DNA from: an uncultured Arachnia sp.
Lineage (GTDB): Bacteria > Actinomycetota > Actinomycetes > Propionibacteriales > Propionibacteriaceae
Assembly: GCA_947493705.1 (NCBI GenBank)
Contig: CANLSH010000004.1
Location: forward strand, 62,001-126,000
Length of the DNA: 64,000 nt
Reading direction: 5' to 3'
The notes beneath the pieces are model-generated. The model was not told the origin of the DNA, searched no databases, and worked only from the letters and a program-made list of their open reading frames with translations. This document shows positions 53,454-61,968 of this stretch, piece after piece. The position numbers and the translations under genes were made by a program. Numbering within the stretch: the stretch's first letter is position 1; each line of letters starts with the position of its first letter.

Positions 53454-53891
53454 CGCCATGCTAAACCTGCAGGAGAGAGATGGCAAGAGATTTTTGTAAC
53501 GATTCACTTCAGACACCACGCGCCGGAGGCCGCGAGGTGGCTTGAATCGCCTACTAGCCGATATTCCGAGTGGCGCGACCGGCGTGGTGCAGCTCCTGGC
53601 TGATGAGACTCACGACGTGACCCTGAGCGCCTCGAGCGAGACTCGGCGGCTGGCCCCAATCATGCTGTTTGCAACGCCGGACGCCAAGCGACCTGGTGAC
53701 CTAGTCCTCGATGACGCGTCTTCGAGGGCTCCGGTGCGTGGGGCAGCTGCGTTACGACCCGTGTCCATTCGAGGCCTTTGGCATTACGGTGAGGGCAGAT
53801 CGAAAGAACCCTTGTTGCACGTATGACGCACGACGGAGTGGGTCGACGAACTGACAAACTTAAATTACCTAGTCAACAGCCGTTGCTTCGG
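53454..53891. other. Intergenic stretch without a credible gene
   Basis: Between the LacI operator and the tRNA gene no reading frame has a ribosome site and plausible protein composition. A TTG-initiated frame (53542-53826) is present but resembles no family I know. TGTAACGATTCA near 53490 faintly recalls the rhamnose operator, but one arm is poor. Confidence 0.4.
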
Positions 53892-53973
53892 TGCCGAAGA
53901 AGGGACTTGAACCCTCACGCCCGCGGGCACAGGATCCTAAATCCTGCGTGTCTACCAATTCCACCACTTCGGC
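53892..53973 (-). tRNA. tRNA-Leu (anticodon TAG)
   Basis: The minus strand folds as a class II tRNA. The acceptor arms are GCCGAAG and CTTCGGC, the D-arm contains GAATTGGTAGACAC, and the anticodon stem CAGGA/TCCTG encloses the loop TTTAGGA with anticodon TAG. A variable arm (GCCCGCGGGC) and T-arm GAGGGTTCAAGTCCCTT follow. The 3' CCA is not fully encoded. About 82 nt. Confidence 0.93.
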
Positions 53974-54408
53974 TTGCAGCTCAGCGATTCTAGCAGCGCT
54001 CAATGGAACCACTGATCAGTCATGTCCTGGCTGCGGCGCACCGGATCGGGCGATCTGGCGCCCCCACATCTGGATATCAACATCCAGTACACGCACCAGA
54101 GGCAGTAACACCAACTCATCCCGCCTGCCACGTCCTCACCGGGAACAGCATTGACCAGCGCTTCCTTACGGCGGGCTCGATGCGAGTCGACATACGGCGC
54201 CGGACACAGCCGAGCGTCAACTTGAGGGATTTTCCGTCAACCATTGGCATCTGCCACCCTTACCGGCTAATCTCAGGTCATCGAGATATCTCCAACCGAT
54301 GGTTGTGAAATCTTGAGTGATCTGTTCCGGCCGACCGTGTTGTCCCTTCTGGGGGGAAGGTCAGCACCGTTGCTGCGGGAACAGTGCTGCTCGTCACAGA
54401 GCGGCATG
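53974..54408. other. Gene-free gap upstream of tRNA-Leu
   Basis: About 435 bp between the tRNA and the dinB terminator. The open frames here are short and lack ribosome sites. I see no integrase remnant, no repeat of the tRNA 3' end and no other feature I can name. Confidence 0.4.
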
Positions 54409-54444
54409 CCGTCGGGGCTGGTTCGCAAGAGTCAGCCCCGACGG
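54409..54444 (-). terminator. Hairpin downstream of dinB
   Basis: CCGTCGGGGCTG (54409-54420) and CAGCCCCGACGG (54433-54444) form a perfect 12-bp stem with a 12-nt loop, 28 bp after the dinB stop on the minus strand. No T-tract follows. Confidence 0.6.
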
Positions 54445-54472
54445 GCTCCACACCAGAGCGGCACAGTCATCG

Positions 54473-55783
54473 TCATGGAAGTGGCATCAGCTCTGGGCTG
54501 AACACGAGCGCCGGGTCATCCTCAGTGAATGTTCTGACCGGTCCGGGCCCGGAGTTTCTCGTCTCGAACCGGATGGTCACTCTTCCCAGACCTGTCCCCC
54601 ATACCCAACCCCGCCCATGCTTCGTGTGGAGTACGTCGGCGCCAGGGAACCACCCGCGGCCACGCACTCCGGAGACATCCACCTCGTTGGTGGTGTGTGT
54701 CGGGGTCGGGGCATGGATTCCTTCATCGAAAAGACGCTCTTGTGCCGAGGCTGCGAAATTCGACGTCGATACCCCCACCAGGCGCACCCCTCCTCGCACA
54801 TCAACTTCCTCCAACAGTTCGATGGCTGCCGCCGCGATGGACTCCTCCCGGTCCGTGGCTCCGCCCAGGGATCGTGCCTTGGAGACGGTGCTGAAATCTG
54901 CCATCCGGACCTTGATCGCCACCGTGCGAGCGAAAACGCCCGCCGCCCGGATTCGTTTGGCCACGTGCGCAGCATCGCGACGCAGGATGGCCTCCAGCTC
55001 GGAGCGATCAACGATGTCCACTGCGAAGGTGTCCTCGGTGGAGATCGACTTGGCTTCACGCTCTCCTTGCACCCTTCGGGGATCCCTGGCGAACGCGAGC
55101 TCCGCCAACCCTTCACCAGCGGCTCTCCCCAACTCGCGGCCGAGCTCCTCCCGGCTGGCCTTTCGAAGATCCGCAACGCTGCGCATACCGATGGTGAGCA
55201 GCTTCGATTCCGTCACGGGCCCCACCCCGGGGATCGCTCGTACAGGCAGCTCCGCTATGAAATCCACTTCGTCGCCGGATTCGATGATTTTGAATCCGTT
55301 GGGTTTGGCTGCCTCCGATGCCACCTTGGCCACGAACTTGCTGGATGCCACTCCCACCGACGCCATCAGTCCGCCTGTGCGTCGGGTCAGTTCCCCGCGC
55401 AGCTCCTCAACATGCTCGTCCAGGCGCGTGAGATCCCATTCGCTCTGGCTCAGATCCACAAAGGCCTCGTCCAGGCTCAGGGGCTCCACCGAGGCAGAGA
55501 CCTCCTCCAGCAGTTGCATCACGATCTCCGACGACTGCCGATAGGCCGGGAACCGTCCCCCCAGGAATGCCGCGTTGGGGCATCGTCGTCGCGCTTCGGT
55601 GCCCGGCATCGCAGAACGAACACCGAAGACCCTGGCCTCATAGCTGGCGGTGGCCACCACCCCGCGTGGCCCGGCGCCGCCCACGACAACGGGTTTGCCC
55701 CGCAGGCTCGGCTTGTCACGCTGTTCAACGGCGGCGAAGAATGCGTCCAGATCGAGATGCAGGATCTTCGCCTCGGAACGCAT
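54473..55783 (-). CDS. dinB: DNA polymerase IV (Y-family)
   Basis: A 436-residue translesion DNA polymerase. The catalytic acidic residues lie in ILHLDLDAFFAAVEQRDKPS and VEPLSLDEAFVDLS. The thumb helix-hairpin-helix region (IPGVGPVTESKLLTIGMRSV) and the little-finger domain (SISTEDTFAVDIVDRSELEA) are complete. The C-terminus is about 80 residues longer than E. coli DinB, as in other actinobacterial DinB2-like proteins; it lacks an obvious terminal QLxLF-type clamp motif at the very end, although AQERLFDEG (about residue 355) may serve. It lies 37 bp after folA and may be the last gene of the run. Confidence 0.93.
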   Translation of the reverse strand: MRSEAKILHLDLDAFFAAVEQRDKPSLRGKPVVVGGAGPRGVVATASYEARVFGVRSAMPGTEARRRCPNAAFLGGRFPAYRQSSEIVMQLLEEVSASVEPLSLDEAFVDLSQSEWDLTRLDEHVEELRGELTRRTGGLMASVGVASSKFVAKVASEAAKPNGFKIIESGDEVDFIAELPVRAIPGVGPVTESKLLTIGMRSVADLRKASREELGRELGRAAGEGLAELAFARDPRRVQGEREAKSISTEDTFAVDIVDRSELEAILRRDAAHVAKRIRAAGVFARTVAIKVRMADFSTVSKARSLGGATDREESIAAAAIELLEEVDVRGGVRLVGVSTSNFAASAQERLFDEGIHAPTPTHTTNEVDVSGVRGRGWFPGADVLHTKHGRGWVWGTGLGRVTIRFETRNSGPGPVRTFTEDDPALVFSPELMPLP

Positions 55784-55820
55784 GTGACAACGCTACCCAA
55801 CCAGCCACCTGCCAGCGAGA

Positions 55821-56297
55821 TCAGGACGGAGTGGGGAGGTACGAGACGAAGTCGAAGCCACTGCGGGGCTCCCGTGACACCTCTGTCCACTGGCTGCGGC
55901 TGATCAGGGGAAACACCACCTCGCCCTCGGGCGACTGATGGACGTGCGTGATGTCGAGTTCTGTCAGGTACGGCCACGCTGCGCGGTAGATCTCTCCGCC
56001 ACCACCGATGTAGCAGACCTGTTCCGGTGTCTGCTCCGCAAGGGCGATGGCCTCCTCGACGCTGTGCGCCACCTCGACGTCGTCGTCGCTCCAATCCTCG
56101 TTGCGCGTGACGACGATGACCCGCCGGCCGGGCAGCACGCGGCCTATTGTCTCGTGCGTGCGTCGGCCCATGATCAGGGTGTTGCCGGTCGTGACGGCCT
56201 TGAAGCGTCTGAAGTCTTCGCTGATGTGCCACGGCATGCCGTCGCCGGAGCCAATGACCCCGTTGTCCGCCACGGCGGCGATTGCCACGATCCTCAT
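55821..56297 (-). CDS. folA: Dihydrofolate reductase
   Basis: A 158-residue enzyme reducing dihydrofolate to tetrahydrofolate. Motifs: MRIVAIAAVADNGVIGSGDG, MPWHISEDFRRFKAVTTGNT and LIMGRRTHETIGRVLPGR, with CYIGGGGEIYRAAWP at the NADPH site. The start at 56297 has GGAGGAG upstream; the longer open frame lies inside thyA. It follows thyA by 13 bp, the common thyA-folA pairing for thymidylate cycling. Confidence 0.95.
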   Translation of the reverse strand: MRIVAIAAVADNGVIGSGDGMPWHISEDFRRFKAVTTGNTLIMGRRTHETIGRVLPGRRVIVVTRNEDWSDDDVEVAHSVEEAIALAEQTPEQVCYIGGGGEIYRAAWPYLTELDITHVHQSPEGEVVFPLISRSQWTEVSREPRSGFDFVSYLPTPS

Positions 56298-56310
56298 CCT
56301 GCACTCCTCC

Positions 56311-57120
56311 TCAGACGGCAATGGGGGCCCTGATCGCCGGGGCCGGGTGATAGTCAAGCACCGAAATGTCGTCCAGGGTGAACGCATCGATCTCGGTGAC
56401 GGCCGGGTTGATCTGCAGCGTCGGCAGCGCGCCGGGCGTGCGGCGCAGTTGCTCGGCCACCTGCTCGTGGTGGTTGGAGTAGATGTGTGCATCACCCAGC
56501 GTGTGGACGAAGTCACCGACGTCGAGGTCGCAGACCTGCGCCACCAGGTGTGTCAGCAAGGCATAGCTCGCAATATTGAACGGCACCCCGAGGAAGACGT
56601 CTGCGGAGCGTTGGTAGAGCTGGCAGCTCAGCCGGCCCCGCCCCCCCTCGCCCGGCGTCACGTAGAACTGGAACAGGGTGTGACAGGGCGGCAGCGCCAT
56701 GTCGTCGATGTCGGCGACGTTCCAGGCGGAGACGATGTGGCGCCGGGAATCCGGTGAGGTGCGCAACTGCTCGATGACGTTCGCCAGTTGGTCCACTTGT
56801 CCCCCATCAGGAGTGGGCCAGGAGCGCCACTGGTGGCCGTAGATGGGGCCGAGATTGCCGTCGGAATCGGCCCATTCGTCCCAGATGGAGATGCGGTTCT
56901 CGTGCAGCCACGCGACGTTGGTGTCGCCGCGCAGGAACCACAGGAGTTCCCCGAACACGCTCCGGGTGTGCACCTTCTTGGTGGTGAGCAGCGGAAAGCC
57001 CTCCGCAAGGGTGAAGCGCATCTGGTGCCCGAAAATGCTGCGGGTGCCCGTGCCCGTGCGGTCTGACTTGTCGACACCCTCGTCGGTGATGCGATGGAGC
57101 AGGTCCAGATACTGCTGCAT
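56311..57120 (-). CDS. thyA: Thymidylate synthase
   Basis: A 269-residue enzyme that methylates dUMP to dTMP with methylene-tetrahydrofolate. Motifs: [18 protein letters not shown], the folate/dUMP segment [40 protein letters not shown], the catalytic cysteine in [15 protein letters not shown] and [20 protein letters not shown]. Length is standard. It is followed by folA and lies one base after rdgB. Confidence 0.97.
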   Translation of the reverse strand: MQQYLDLLHRITDEGVDKSDRTGTGTRSIFGHQMRFTLAEGFPLLTTKKVHTRSVFGELLWFLRGDTNVAWLHENRISIWDEWADSDGNLGPIYGHQWRSWPTPDGGQVDQLANVIEQLRTSPDSRRHIVSAWNVADIDDMALPPCHTLFQFYVTPGEGGRGRLSCQLYQRSADVFLGVPFNIASYALLTHLVAQVCDLDVGDFVHTLGDAHIYSNHHEQVAEQLRRTPGALPTLQINPAVTEIDAFTLDDISVLDYHPAPAIRAPIAV

Positions 57121-57121
57121 T

Positions 57122-57721
57122 TCAGCCCTCCTTCAGCCACTCGACGAACGCTTGGACCGCCTGGCCGCGATGGCTGATGGCGTCCTTGGCCTCAGCGGCC
57201 ATCTGAGCGGTGGTCACATCGTGGTCCCGGGGAATGAAGAGCGGGTCGTAGCCAAAGCCATTGTGCCCGCGCGGCTCGGTGGCGATCCGGCCGGTCATCT
57301 CGCCACGAAAGACCCGTCGTTTGCCGCCCGGCGTGACGTGAGCGAGGGCGCAGACGAACGTGGCGGCGCGCCGCTGTTCGGGAACCCCGTCGAGCTGGGC
57401 GAGGAGGAGTTCATTGTTCGCGCCGTCATCGCACGCTGGTCCGGCCCAGCGGGCGGAGCGAACTCCCGGCATGTCGTTCAGCTCCTCAACGTTGATTCCG
57501 GAGTCGTCGGCGATCGCCTCGATACCTGTATGACGGGCGGCTGCCTGGGCCTTGAGGATCGCATTGCCCTCGAAGGTCTTCTCCGTCTCCTCGGGGTCTG
57601 GGTACGGCGGGAACTCGGACAGGCTGAGGAACTGCACATCCAGACCGGCCGCTTCCACCACCCGGCGGAGTTCGAGGAGCTTCTTCGGGTTGTTGGTCGC
57701 CACAACAATCTGGCGGGTCAT
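57122..57721 (-). CDS. rdgB: XTP/dITP pyrophosphatase (RdgB/HAM1)
   Basis: A 199-residue nucleotide-pool cleaning enzyme that hydrolyses dITP and XTP. Motifs: [40 protein letters not shown] (catalytic Asp), [20 protein letters not shown] and YDPLFIPR, with [10 protein letters not shown] at the end. Its ATG overlaps the rph stop (ATGA). The rph-rdgB pairing is common in actinobacteria. Confidence 0.96.
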   Translation of the reverse strand: MTRQIVVATNNPKKLLELRRVVEAAGLDVQFLSLSEFPPYPDPEETEKTFEGNAILKAQAAARHTGIEAIADDSGINVEELNDMPGVRSARWAGPACDDGANNELLLAQLDGVPEQRRAATFVCALAHVTPGGKRRVFRGEMTGRIATEPRGHNGFGYDPLFIPRDHDVTTAQMAAEAKDAISHRGQAVQAFVEWLKEG

Positions 57722-58449
57722 GGCAGCAGTGCCTTCTTCTGGATCTCTGTCAGTTCCCGGCAGCCGGCGGTTCCCAGTTCCAGCAGGACGTCCAGCTCGG
57801 CGCGGCTGAAGGGCTTGCCCTCCGCGGTTCCCTGCACCTCGATGAAGTCACCGGAGCCGGTCATGACCATGTTCATGTCCGTGCCAGCGGTGGAGTCCTC
57901 CTCATAGGCCAGGTCGAGCAGCGGGACACCATCCACGTAGCCGGCGGAGACGGCGGCGACGGAATCCAGCAGTGGTTCGCCCTTGAGAAGGCCCAGCCCG
58001 CGCAAATGGGAGACGGCATCGGCCAGTGCCACGTAGGCGCCGGTGATGGCTGCCGTGCGGGTGCCGCCGTCGGCCTGCAGCACGTCGCAGTCCAGCACGA
58101 TGGTGTTCTCACCGAGAGCCTTGTAATCAACGACGGCACGAAGAGCACGCCCGATGAGACGCGAGATCTCGTGCGTTCGGCCACCCACCTTGCCGCGGAT
58201 CGATTCGCGATCGGAGCGGGTGTGCGTCGCGCGGGGCAGCATGGCGTACTCCGCCGTCACCCACCCCAGACCGGAGCCCTTGCGCCAACGCGGAACGCCC
58301 GCCGTGACGCTGGCAGCAACCAGTACCCGGGTCCGGCCGTATTCGACGAGCACCGAGCCCTCGGCATGATCGAGCCATCCCCGGGTGATACCGATGGGTC
58401 GCAGCTGGTCAGGGGTACGGCCGTCGATGCGGGCAGCAGGTGTGGTCAT
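57718..58449 (-). CDS. rph: Ribonuclease PH
   Basis: A 243-residue phosphorolytic 3'-5' exoribonuclease that trims tRNA 3' ends. Motifs: [80 protein letters not shown] and [21 protein letters not shown] use the ATG at 58449 rather than the TTG three codons before. It is overlapped by rdgB at its 3' end. Confidence 0.96.
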   Translation of the reverse strand: MTTPAARIDGRTPDQLRPIGITRGWLDHAEGSVLVEYGRTRVLVAASVTAGVPRWRKGSGLGWVTAEYAMLPRATHTRSDRESIRGKVGGRTHEISRLIGRALRAVVDYKALGENTIVLDCDVLQADGGTRTAAITGAYVALADAVSHLRGLGLLKGEPLLDSVAAVSAGYVDGVPLLDLAYEEDSTAGTDMNMVMTGSGDFIEVQGTAEGKPFSRAELDVLLELGTAGCRELTEIQKKALLP

Positions 58450-58593
58450 GGGCAACAACCTAGCGCGGGTTCGCGACGCCTCCGACCAGTACCCGATGAC
58501 GGACGCCCCGACATGCCGCAGTCATTGCCCACCGAGGAGATATTTGCCTCGGCGGCCAGTGGATGAGGCGTGTCCGGTCGTCTGAACGCCTCA

Positions 58594-58758
58594 TCAGGAG
58601 GAGACGCGGGCGCCACCACCCGGCGTGTCAGTGCCCACGTAGGCCTTGCAGCGGCAGCGATCAGCAATGGCCACACCTTCGAGGGCGTATTCGATGTGCT
58701 CACCGCAGCCCTCCCACGTGGGTTTGCCGCAGGCGTCGCAGGTGATCTTGTGGCACAT
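58594..58758 (-). CDS. Small Cys-rich zinc-ribbon-like protein (54 aa)
   Basis: A 54-residue protein: MCHKITCDACGKPTWEGCGE, then HIEYALEGVAIADRCRCKAY and a short tail. The six cysteines after Met-Cys-His-Lys are arranged as C-x2-C, G-C-G and C-R-C, suggesting a small metal-binding fold. AGGAG lies just upstream of the ATG at 58758. It sits between murI (27 bp) and rph (144 bp) on the same strand. Similar small proteins (MC-x2-ITC-x2-CGKP-x-W) are widespread, but I know of no assigned function. It is too short to be found by ordinary length cut-offs. Confidence 0.8.
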   Translation of the reverse strand: MCHKITCDACGKPTWEGCGEHIEYALEGVAIADRCRCKAYVGTDTPGGGARVSS

Positions 58759-58784
58759 GATGGAAAGCTCCTGGGGGTGGGTGT

Positions 58785-59618
58785 TCAGTCGAGCACCACT
58801 GTAGTGGCGCCGGCCACAAAGGACCCCATGAGCCGGTGCCCAATCCCATTGAAATCCTCTGCATCACCCGTGGTCAGGAAGGTGCGGCTTGCCTCACGTG
58901 GCTCCTCGTGCAGCAGCCGCCTCGTGGTCAGACCGGAGTAGACGGCCTGTGCACAGGTGTCGGCGCTGGAGACAAGCGTTACCTCGTCCCCCACGACATA
59001 GTTGATGACGCCAGTCAGCAGCGGGTAGTGGGTACAGCCCAGGACGAGGGTGTCGATGTTCTCCGCCATCAGTGGCTCCAGGTACTCCCGCGCCACCCCC
59101 AGCAACTCAGGCCCACCGGTGATGCCGGCCTCCACGAACTCGACGAATCGGGGGCAGATCCGCGTACCGACGGCAACGTCTCCAGCCACCGCGAAGGCAT
59201 CGTCGTAGGAACGGGACGTGGCGGTGGCCTTCGTGCACACAACTCCCACCCGGCCGTTGCGGGTGGCTGCGACCGCACGCTTGGCCGCGGGCAGGATCAC
59301 CTCATAGATGGGGATGGTGTAGCGCTCCCGCGCATCGCGCAGGACAGCAGCCGATGCAGAGTTGCACGCAATGACCAGCGCCTTCACTCGCAGCCCTGCC
59401 AAATAGTCCAGCCCCTGCAAAGCGAATTCCCGCACCTCGGCGATGGGTCGCGGACCATAGGGCGTACGAGCGGTGTCACCCAGATAGATGAAGTCCTCGT
59501 TCGGCAGTTGGTCCACGAGCGCGCGCATGACAGTCAGGCCTCCGAAGCCTGAATCGAAGATGCCGATGGGTCTGTTGACAATATCCTCCACGAGCGCAGA
59601 GTCTACGTGAGCCCTCAC
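58785..59618 (-). CDS. murI: Glutamate racemase
   Basis: A 277-residue enzyme making D-glutamate for peptidoglycan. It shows NRPIGIFDSGFGGLTVMRAL, DFIYLGDTARTPYGPRP and the two catalytic cysteines in VIACNSASAAVL and LVLGCTHYPLLTGV. Start is uncertain: I give the GTG at 59618; a GTG at 59591 is closer to the conserved region; neither has a strong ribosome site. The longer open frame upstream overlaps the DUF2017 gene and is unlikely. It lies in the clpS-DUF2017-murI arrangement typical of actinobacteria. Confidence 0.93.
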   Translation of the reverse strand: MRAHVDSALVEDIVNRPIGIFDSGFGGLTVMRALVDQLPNEDFIYLGDTARTPYGPRPIAEVREFALQGLDYLAGLRVKALVIACNSASAAVLRDARERYTIPIYEVILPAAKRAVAATRNGRVGVVCTKATATSRSYDDAFAVAGDVAVGTRICPRFVEFVEAGITGGPELLGVAREYLEPLMAENIDTLVLGCTHYPLLTGVINYVVGDEVTLVSSADTCAQAVYSGLTTRRLLHEEPREASRTFLTTGDAEDFNGIGHRLMGSFVAGATTVVLD

Positions 59619-59670
59619 CTGTGTGGGGGTTCTCACCCATGACGCAAACCGGCCATGGTCCCGGCTCCAC

Positions 59671-60213
59671 TCAGAGCAGGAACAGACGGGCCTGGAGGGC
59701 GTCTTCCTGTACCCAGCCCAACCAGTCGCAAATTGCGGCCGCGGTGGGGTTGGCGCGGGCATTGGTTCTGGTGGGCGTGGCACCGCGATCCGCACTACCC
59801 GTCAATTCAACGTTCCACGCGGCCCGGAGTCCGGCCAGCGTGGTGATCCACGCCGCGAGGTGATCCTCGCAGACGGCCACCATGTCCCCCTCAGCGAGAG
59901 CGCAGTCCGACAGCACCGTGCGGCCAGCCTCCATACGCGCCCGCGCCTGCTGGCTGATGGCGTCACGTCGGAACTGATCCGCTTCCGCGTCGTCGGCCAT
60001 GGCGCGGGGGAAGAGGCGCGCGAGGATGGGATTGGACTCCAGTAGTTCGACGGGCCGCTCCGAGAGTTCCGCCGCCAGCCGCGCCAACGGATCCTCGGTC
60101 TCCTCGGGCAGCAGCTCATCCACGACGCGCAGCTGCTGGCCCACGAGCGCCATCAGGACATCGGTGCGCCCCTCGCCCCCGTCGAACTCCCAGGCGATCT
60201 CGTCGGAATTCAT
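59671..60213 (-). CDS. DUF2017 family protein
   Basis: A 180-residue protein of unknown function that is regularly encoded next to clpS in actinobacteria. Features: [40 protein letters not shown], and a C-terminal helical part [17 protein letters not shown], then [20 protein letters not shown]. The ATG at 60213 overlaps the clpS stop (ATGA), which fixes this start over one seven codons upstream. A role linked to ClpS or Clp proteolysis is suggested only by gene order. Confidence 0.9.
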   Translation of the reverse strand: MNSDEIAWEFDGGEGRTDVLMALVGQQLRVVDELLPEETEDPLARLAAELSERPVELLESNPILARLFPRAMADDAEADQFRRDAISQQARARMEAGRTVLSDCALAEGDMVAVCEDHLAAWITTLAGLRAAWNVELTGSADRGATPTRTNARANPTAAAICDWLGWVQEDALQARLFLL

Positions 60214-60515
60214 GCCCGCTCCATCGTGGCCCACAGCGAGTAGTTCTGCATCGCCATCACGTCGTGCTCCATGGCCTCGCGATTGCCGGTGGACACCACA
60301 GCCTTGCCGTTCTCATGCACCTGCAGCATCAGCTTCTCCGCCTTCGCGCGCGGGTACTTGAAGTACTCCATGAAGACATACGCGACGTAACTCATGAGGT
60401 TCACCGGGTCATCCCAGACGATCGTCACCCATTGGGACGCGAGGTCAGTCGCTTCCGACGGCGCATCCAGCACCGCGACGCTCCCCCGGGTGCCCGGGTT
60501 GCCCTGCTCACTCAT
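60210..60515 (-). CDS. clpS: ATP-dependent Clp protease adaptor
   Basis: A 101-residue adaptor that delivers N-degron substrates to ClpC/ClpA. Core motifs: [20 protein letters not shown] (with the conserved D-D-P/V-N stretch), [20 protein letters not shown] and [20 protein letters not shown]. The N-terminal tail ([20 protein letters not shown]) is flexible, as expected. An ATG three codons earlier (60524) is an alternative start. It is followed by DUF2017 in a 4-bp overlap, and is divergent from the NAPRT gene. Confidence 0.95.
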   Translation of the reverse strand: MSEQGNPGTRGSVAVLDAPSEATDLASQWVTIVWDDPVNLMSYVAYVFMEYFKYPRAKAEKLMLQVHENGKAVVSTGNREAMEHDVMAMQNYSLWATMERA

Positions 60516-60591
60516 GTATCCCATTGTTCCCGATCCTACTGACAGTGCACAGAGCACCCTTCGCGCGCTCAGGGCACTAGGCTTGCTCCTC

Positions 60592-61944
60592 ATGACGACG
60601 GCGCTGCTGACCGACCACTACGAACTCACCATGGTGCAAGCAGCCATGGATGCGGGCACGGCGGAGCGGCACAGCCTCTTCGACCTCTTCACCCGAAGGC
60701 TGCCCGAGGGGAGGCGCTATGGCGTGCTGGCCGGACTGGGCAGGGTACTCAAGGAGATTGAGAAGTTTCGCTTCGATGAAGCAGAAATCCAGTTCCTCGC
60801 CGAAGCCGGGATCATCAAGGACAACCTCGCCGCCTGGCTGGCGGACTACAAATTCAGCGGGGACATCTGGGGTTACCCAGAGGGCGAGATCTTCTTTCCC
60901 GGCTCCCCCGTCCTTTCCGTGGAGGGCTCATTTGCTGAGTGCTGCGTGCTGGAGACGCTGCTGCTGAGCGTGTTCAACCACGACTGCGCCATCGCTTCGG
61001 CTGCTTCGCGCATGACATCCATGGCCGAGGGGCGTCCGTGCGCGGAGATGGGGTCACGCCGGACGCATGAGTGGGCCGCCGTCGGTGCTGCGCGGGCAGC
61101 ATACGTGGCGGGCTTCGCGGCCACGTCGAACCTGGAGGCCGGCCGCAGCTGGGGTGTGCCCACCATGGGCACTGCCGCCCACTCCTTCACGCTTCTTCAC
61201 GACACAGAGGAGGACGCGTTCAGGGCGCAGCTCGCCGCCCTCGGTGACGGCACAACTCTCCTGGTGGACACCTACGACGAAGAAGCGGCCATCCGCAAGG
61301 GGGTCGAACTGACGGGTGGCAAGCTTGGTGCCATTCGCCTCGATTCCGGCGACCTCGCCATCGCTGCGCGTCGTGCCCGCGACCTCCTGGATGACCTGGG
61401 CGCCACGGACACCCGCATCGTCGTGACCTCGGATCTGGATGAGTGGCAGATCGCCGCCCTGCGTGGCACACCCGTCGACGGCTACGGGGTGGGCACCTCC
61501 CTGGTCACTGGCTCCGGACATCCCACGGCTGGATTCGTGTACAAGCTTGTGGCGCGCGCGGAATCCGCCGACCGCCACGCCCCCATGACGCCGGTGGGCA
61601 AGAAGTCCAAGGGCAAGAACACCCTGGGAGGGCGCAAGTTCGCCATGCGACGCTTGGATGCCGACGGCCGTGCGGAGGCGGAAGTCATCGGCCTGGGCTC
61701 AGCACCCGAGACGGACGGCAATGACCGCTACCTCCTGGTGGACATCGTCAGGGACGGCGAAGTGGTGACGAAGGCAACCTTGGCGGACGCGCGCAAACGG
61801 CACATGGATTCGCTGGCGGAACTCCCGCAGGCAGCCGTGCGCGTCAGTCGGGGCGACCCCGCCATCGAAACCATCATCCTGGATTCCGAAGGCTCTGAGA
61901 CTCTCAACCCGTATCAAGCAGCGCCCAGACCCGCCAACATCTGA
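60592..61944 (+). CDS. pncB: Nicotinate phosphoribosyltransferase
   Basis: A 450-residue NAD-salvage enzyme making nicotinate mononucleotide from nicotinate and PRPP. Motifs: [60 protein letters not shown] (catalytic region with His), [18 protein letters not shown] and [21 protein letters not shown] start at the ATG at 60592; the longer frame reads back through clpS. No Shine-Dalgarno is visible, and a TAGGCT hexamer 8 nt upstream could be the -10 of a leaderless transcript. It is divergent from clpS. Confidence 0.93.
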   Translation: MTTALLTDHYELTMVQAAMDAGTAERHSLFDLFTRRLPEGRRYGVLAGLGRVLKEIEKFRFDEAEIQFLAEAGIIKDNLAAWLADYKFSGDIWGYPEGEIFFPGSPVLSVEGSFAECCVLETLLLSVFNHDCAIASAASRMTSMAEGRPCAEMGSRRTHEWAAVGAARAAYVAGFAATSNLEAGRSWGVPTMGTAAHSFTLLHDTEEDAFRAQLAALGDGTTLLVDTYDEEAAIRKGVELTGGKLGAIRLDSGDLAIAARRARDLLDDLGATDTRIVVTSDLDEWQIAALRGTPVDGYGVGTSLVTGSGHPTAGFVYKLVARAESADRHAPMTPVGKKSKGKNTLGGRKFAMRRLDADGRAEAEVIGLGSAPETDGNDRYLLVDIVRDGEVVTKATLADARKRHMDSLAELPQAAVRVSRGDPAIETIILDSEGSETLNPYQAAPRPANI

Positions 61945-61968
61945 AACGGCGCCGGTGGCCGCAGTGGC

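Noticed and set aside
53542..53826. 94-codon plus-strand frame before tRNA-Leu
   Set aside because: TTG start without ribosome site, no recognisable motifs.
54003..54308. 101-codon frame in the gap beside tRNA-Leu
   Set aside because: No ribosome site, no family-like sequence; consistent with chance in high-GC DNA.
53379..54472. Prophage or integrative element attached to tRNA-Leu
   Set aside because: No integrase, recombinase or duplicated tRNA end visible within the window.
54317..55903. 528-codon plus-strand open frame opposite dinB
   Set aside because: Antisense shadow of dinB, which has all Y-family polymerase motifs; the shadow starts in a non-coding hairpin region and shows no domain.
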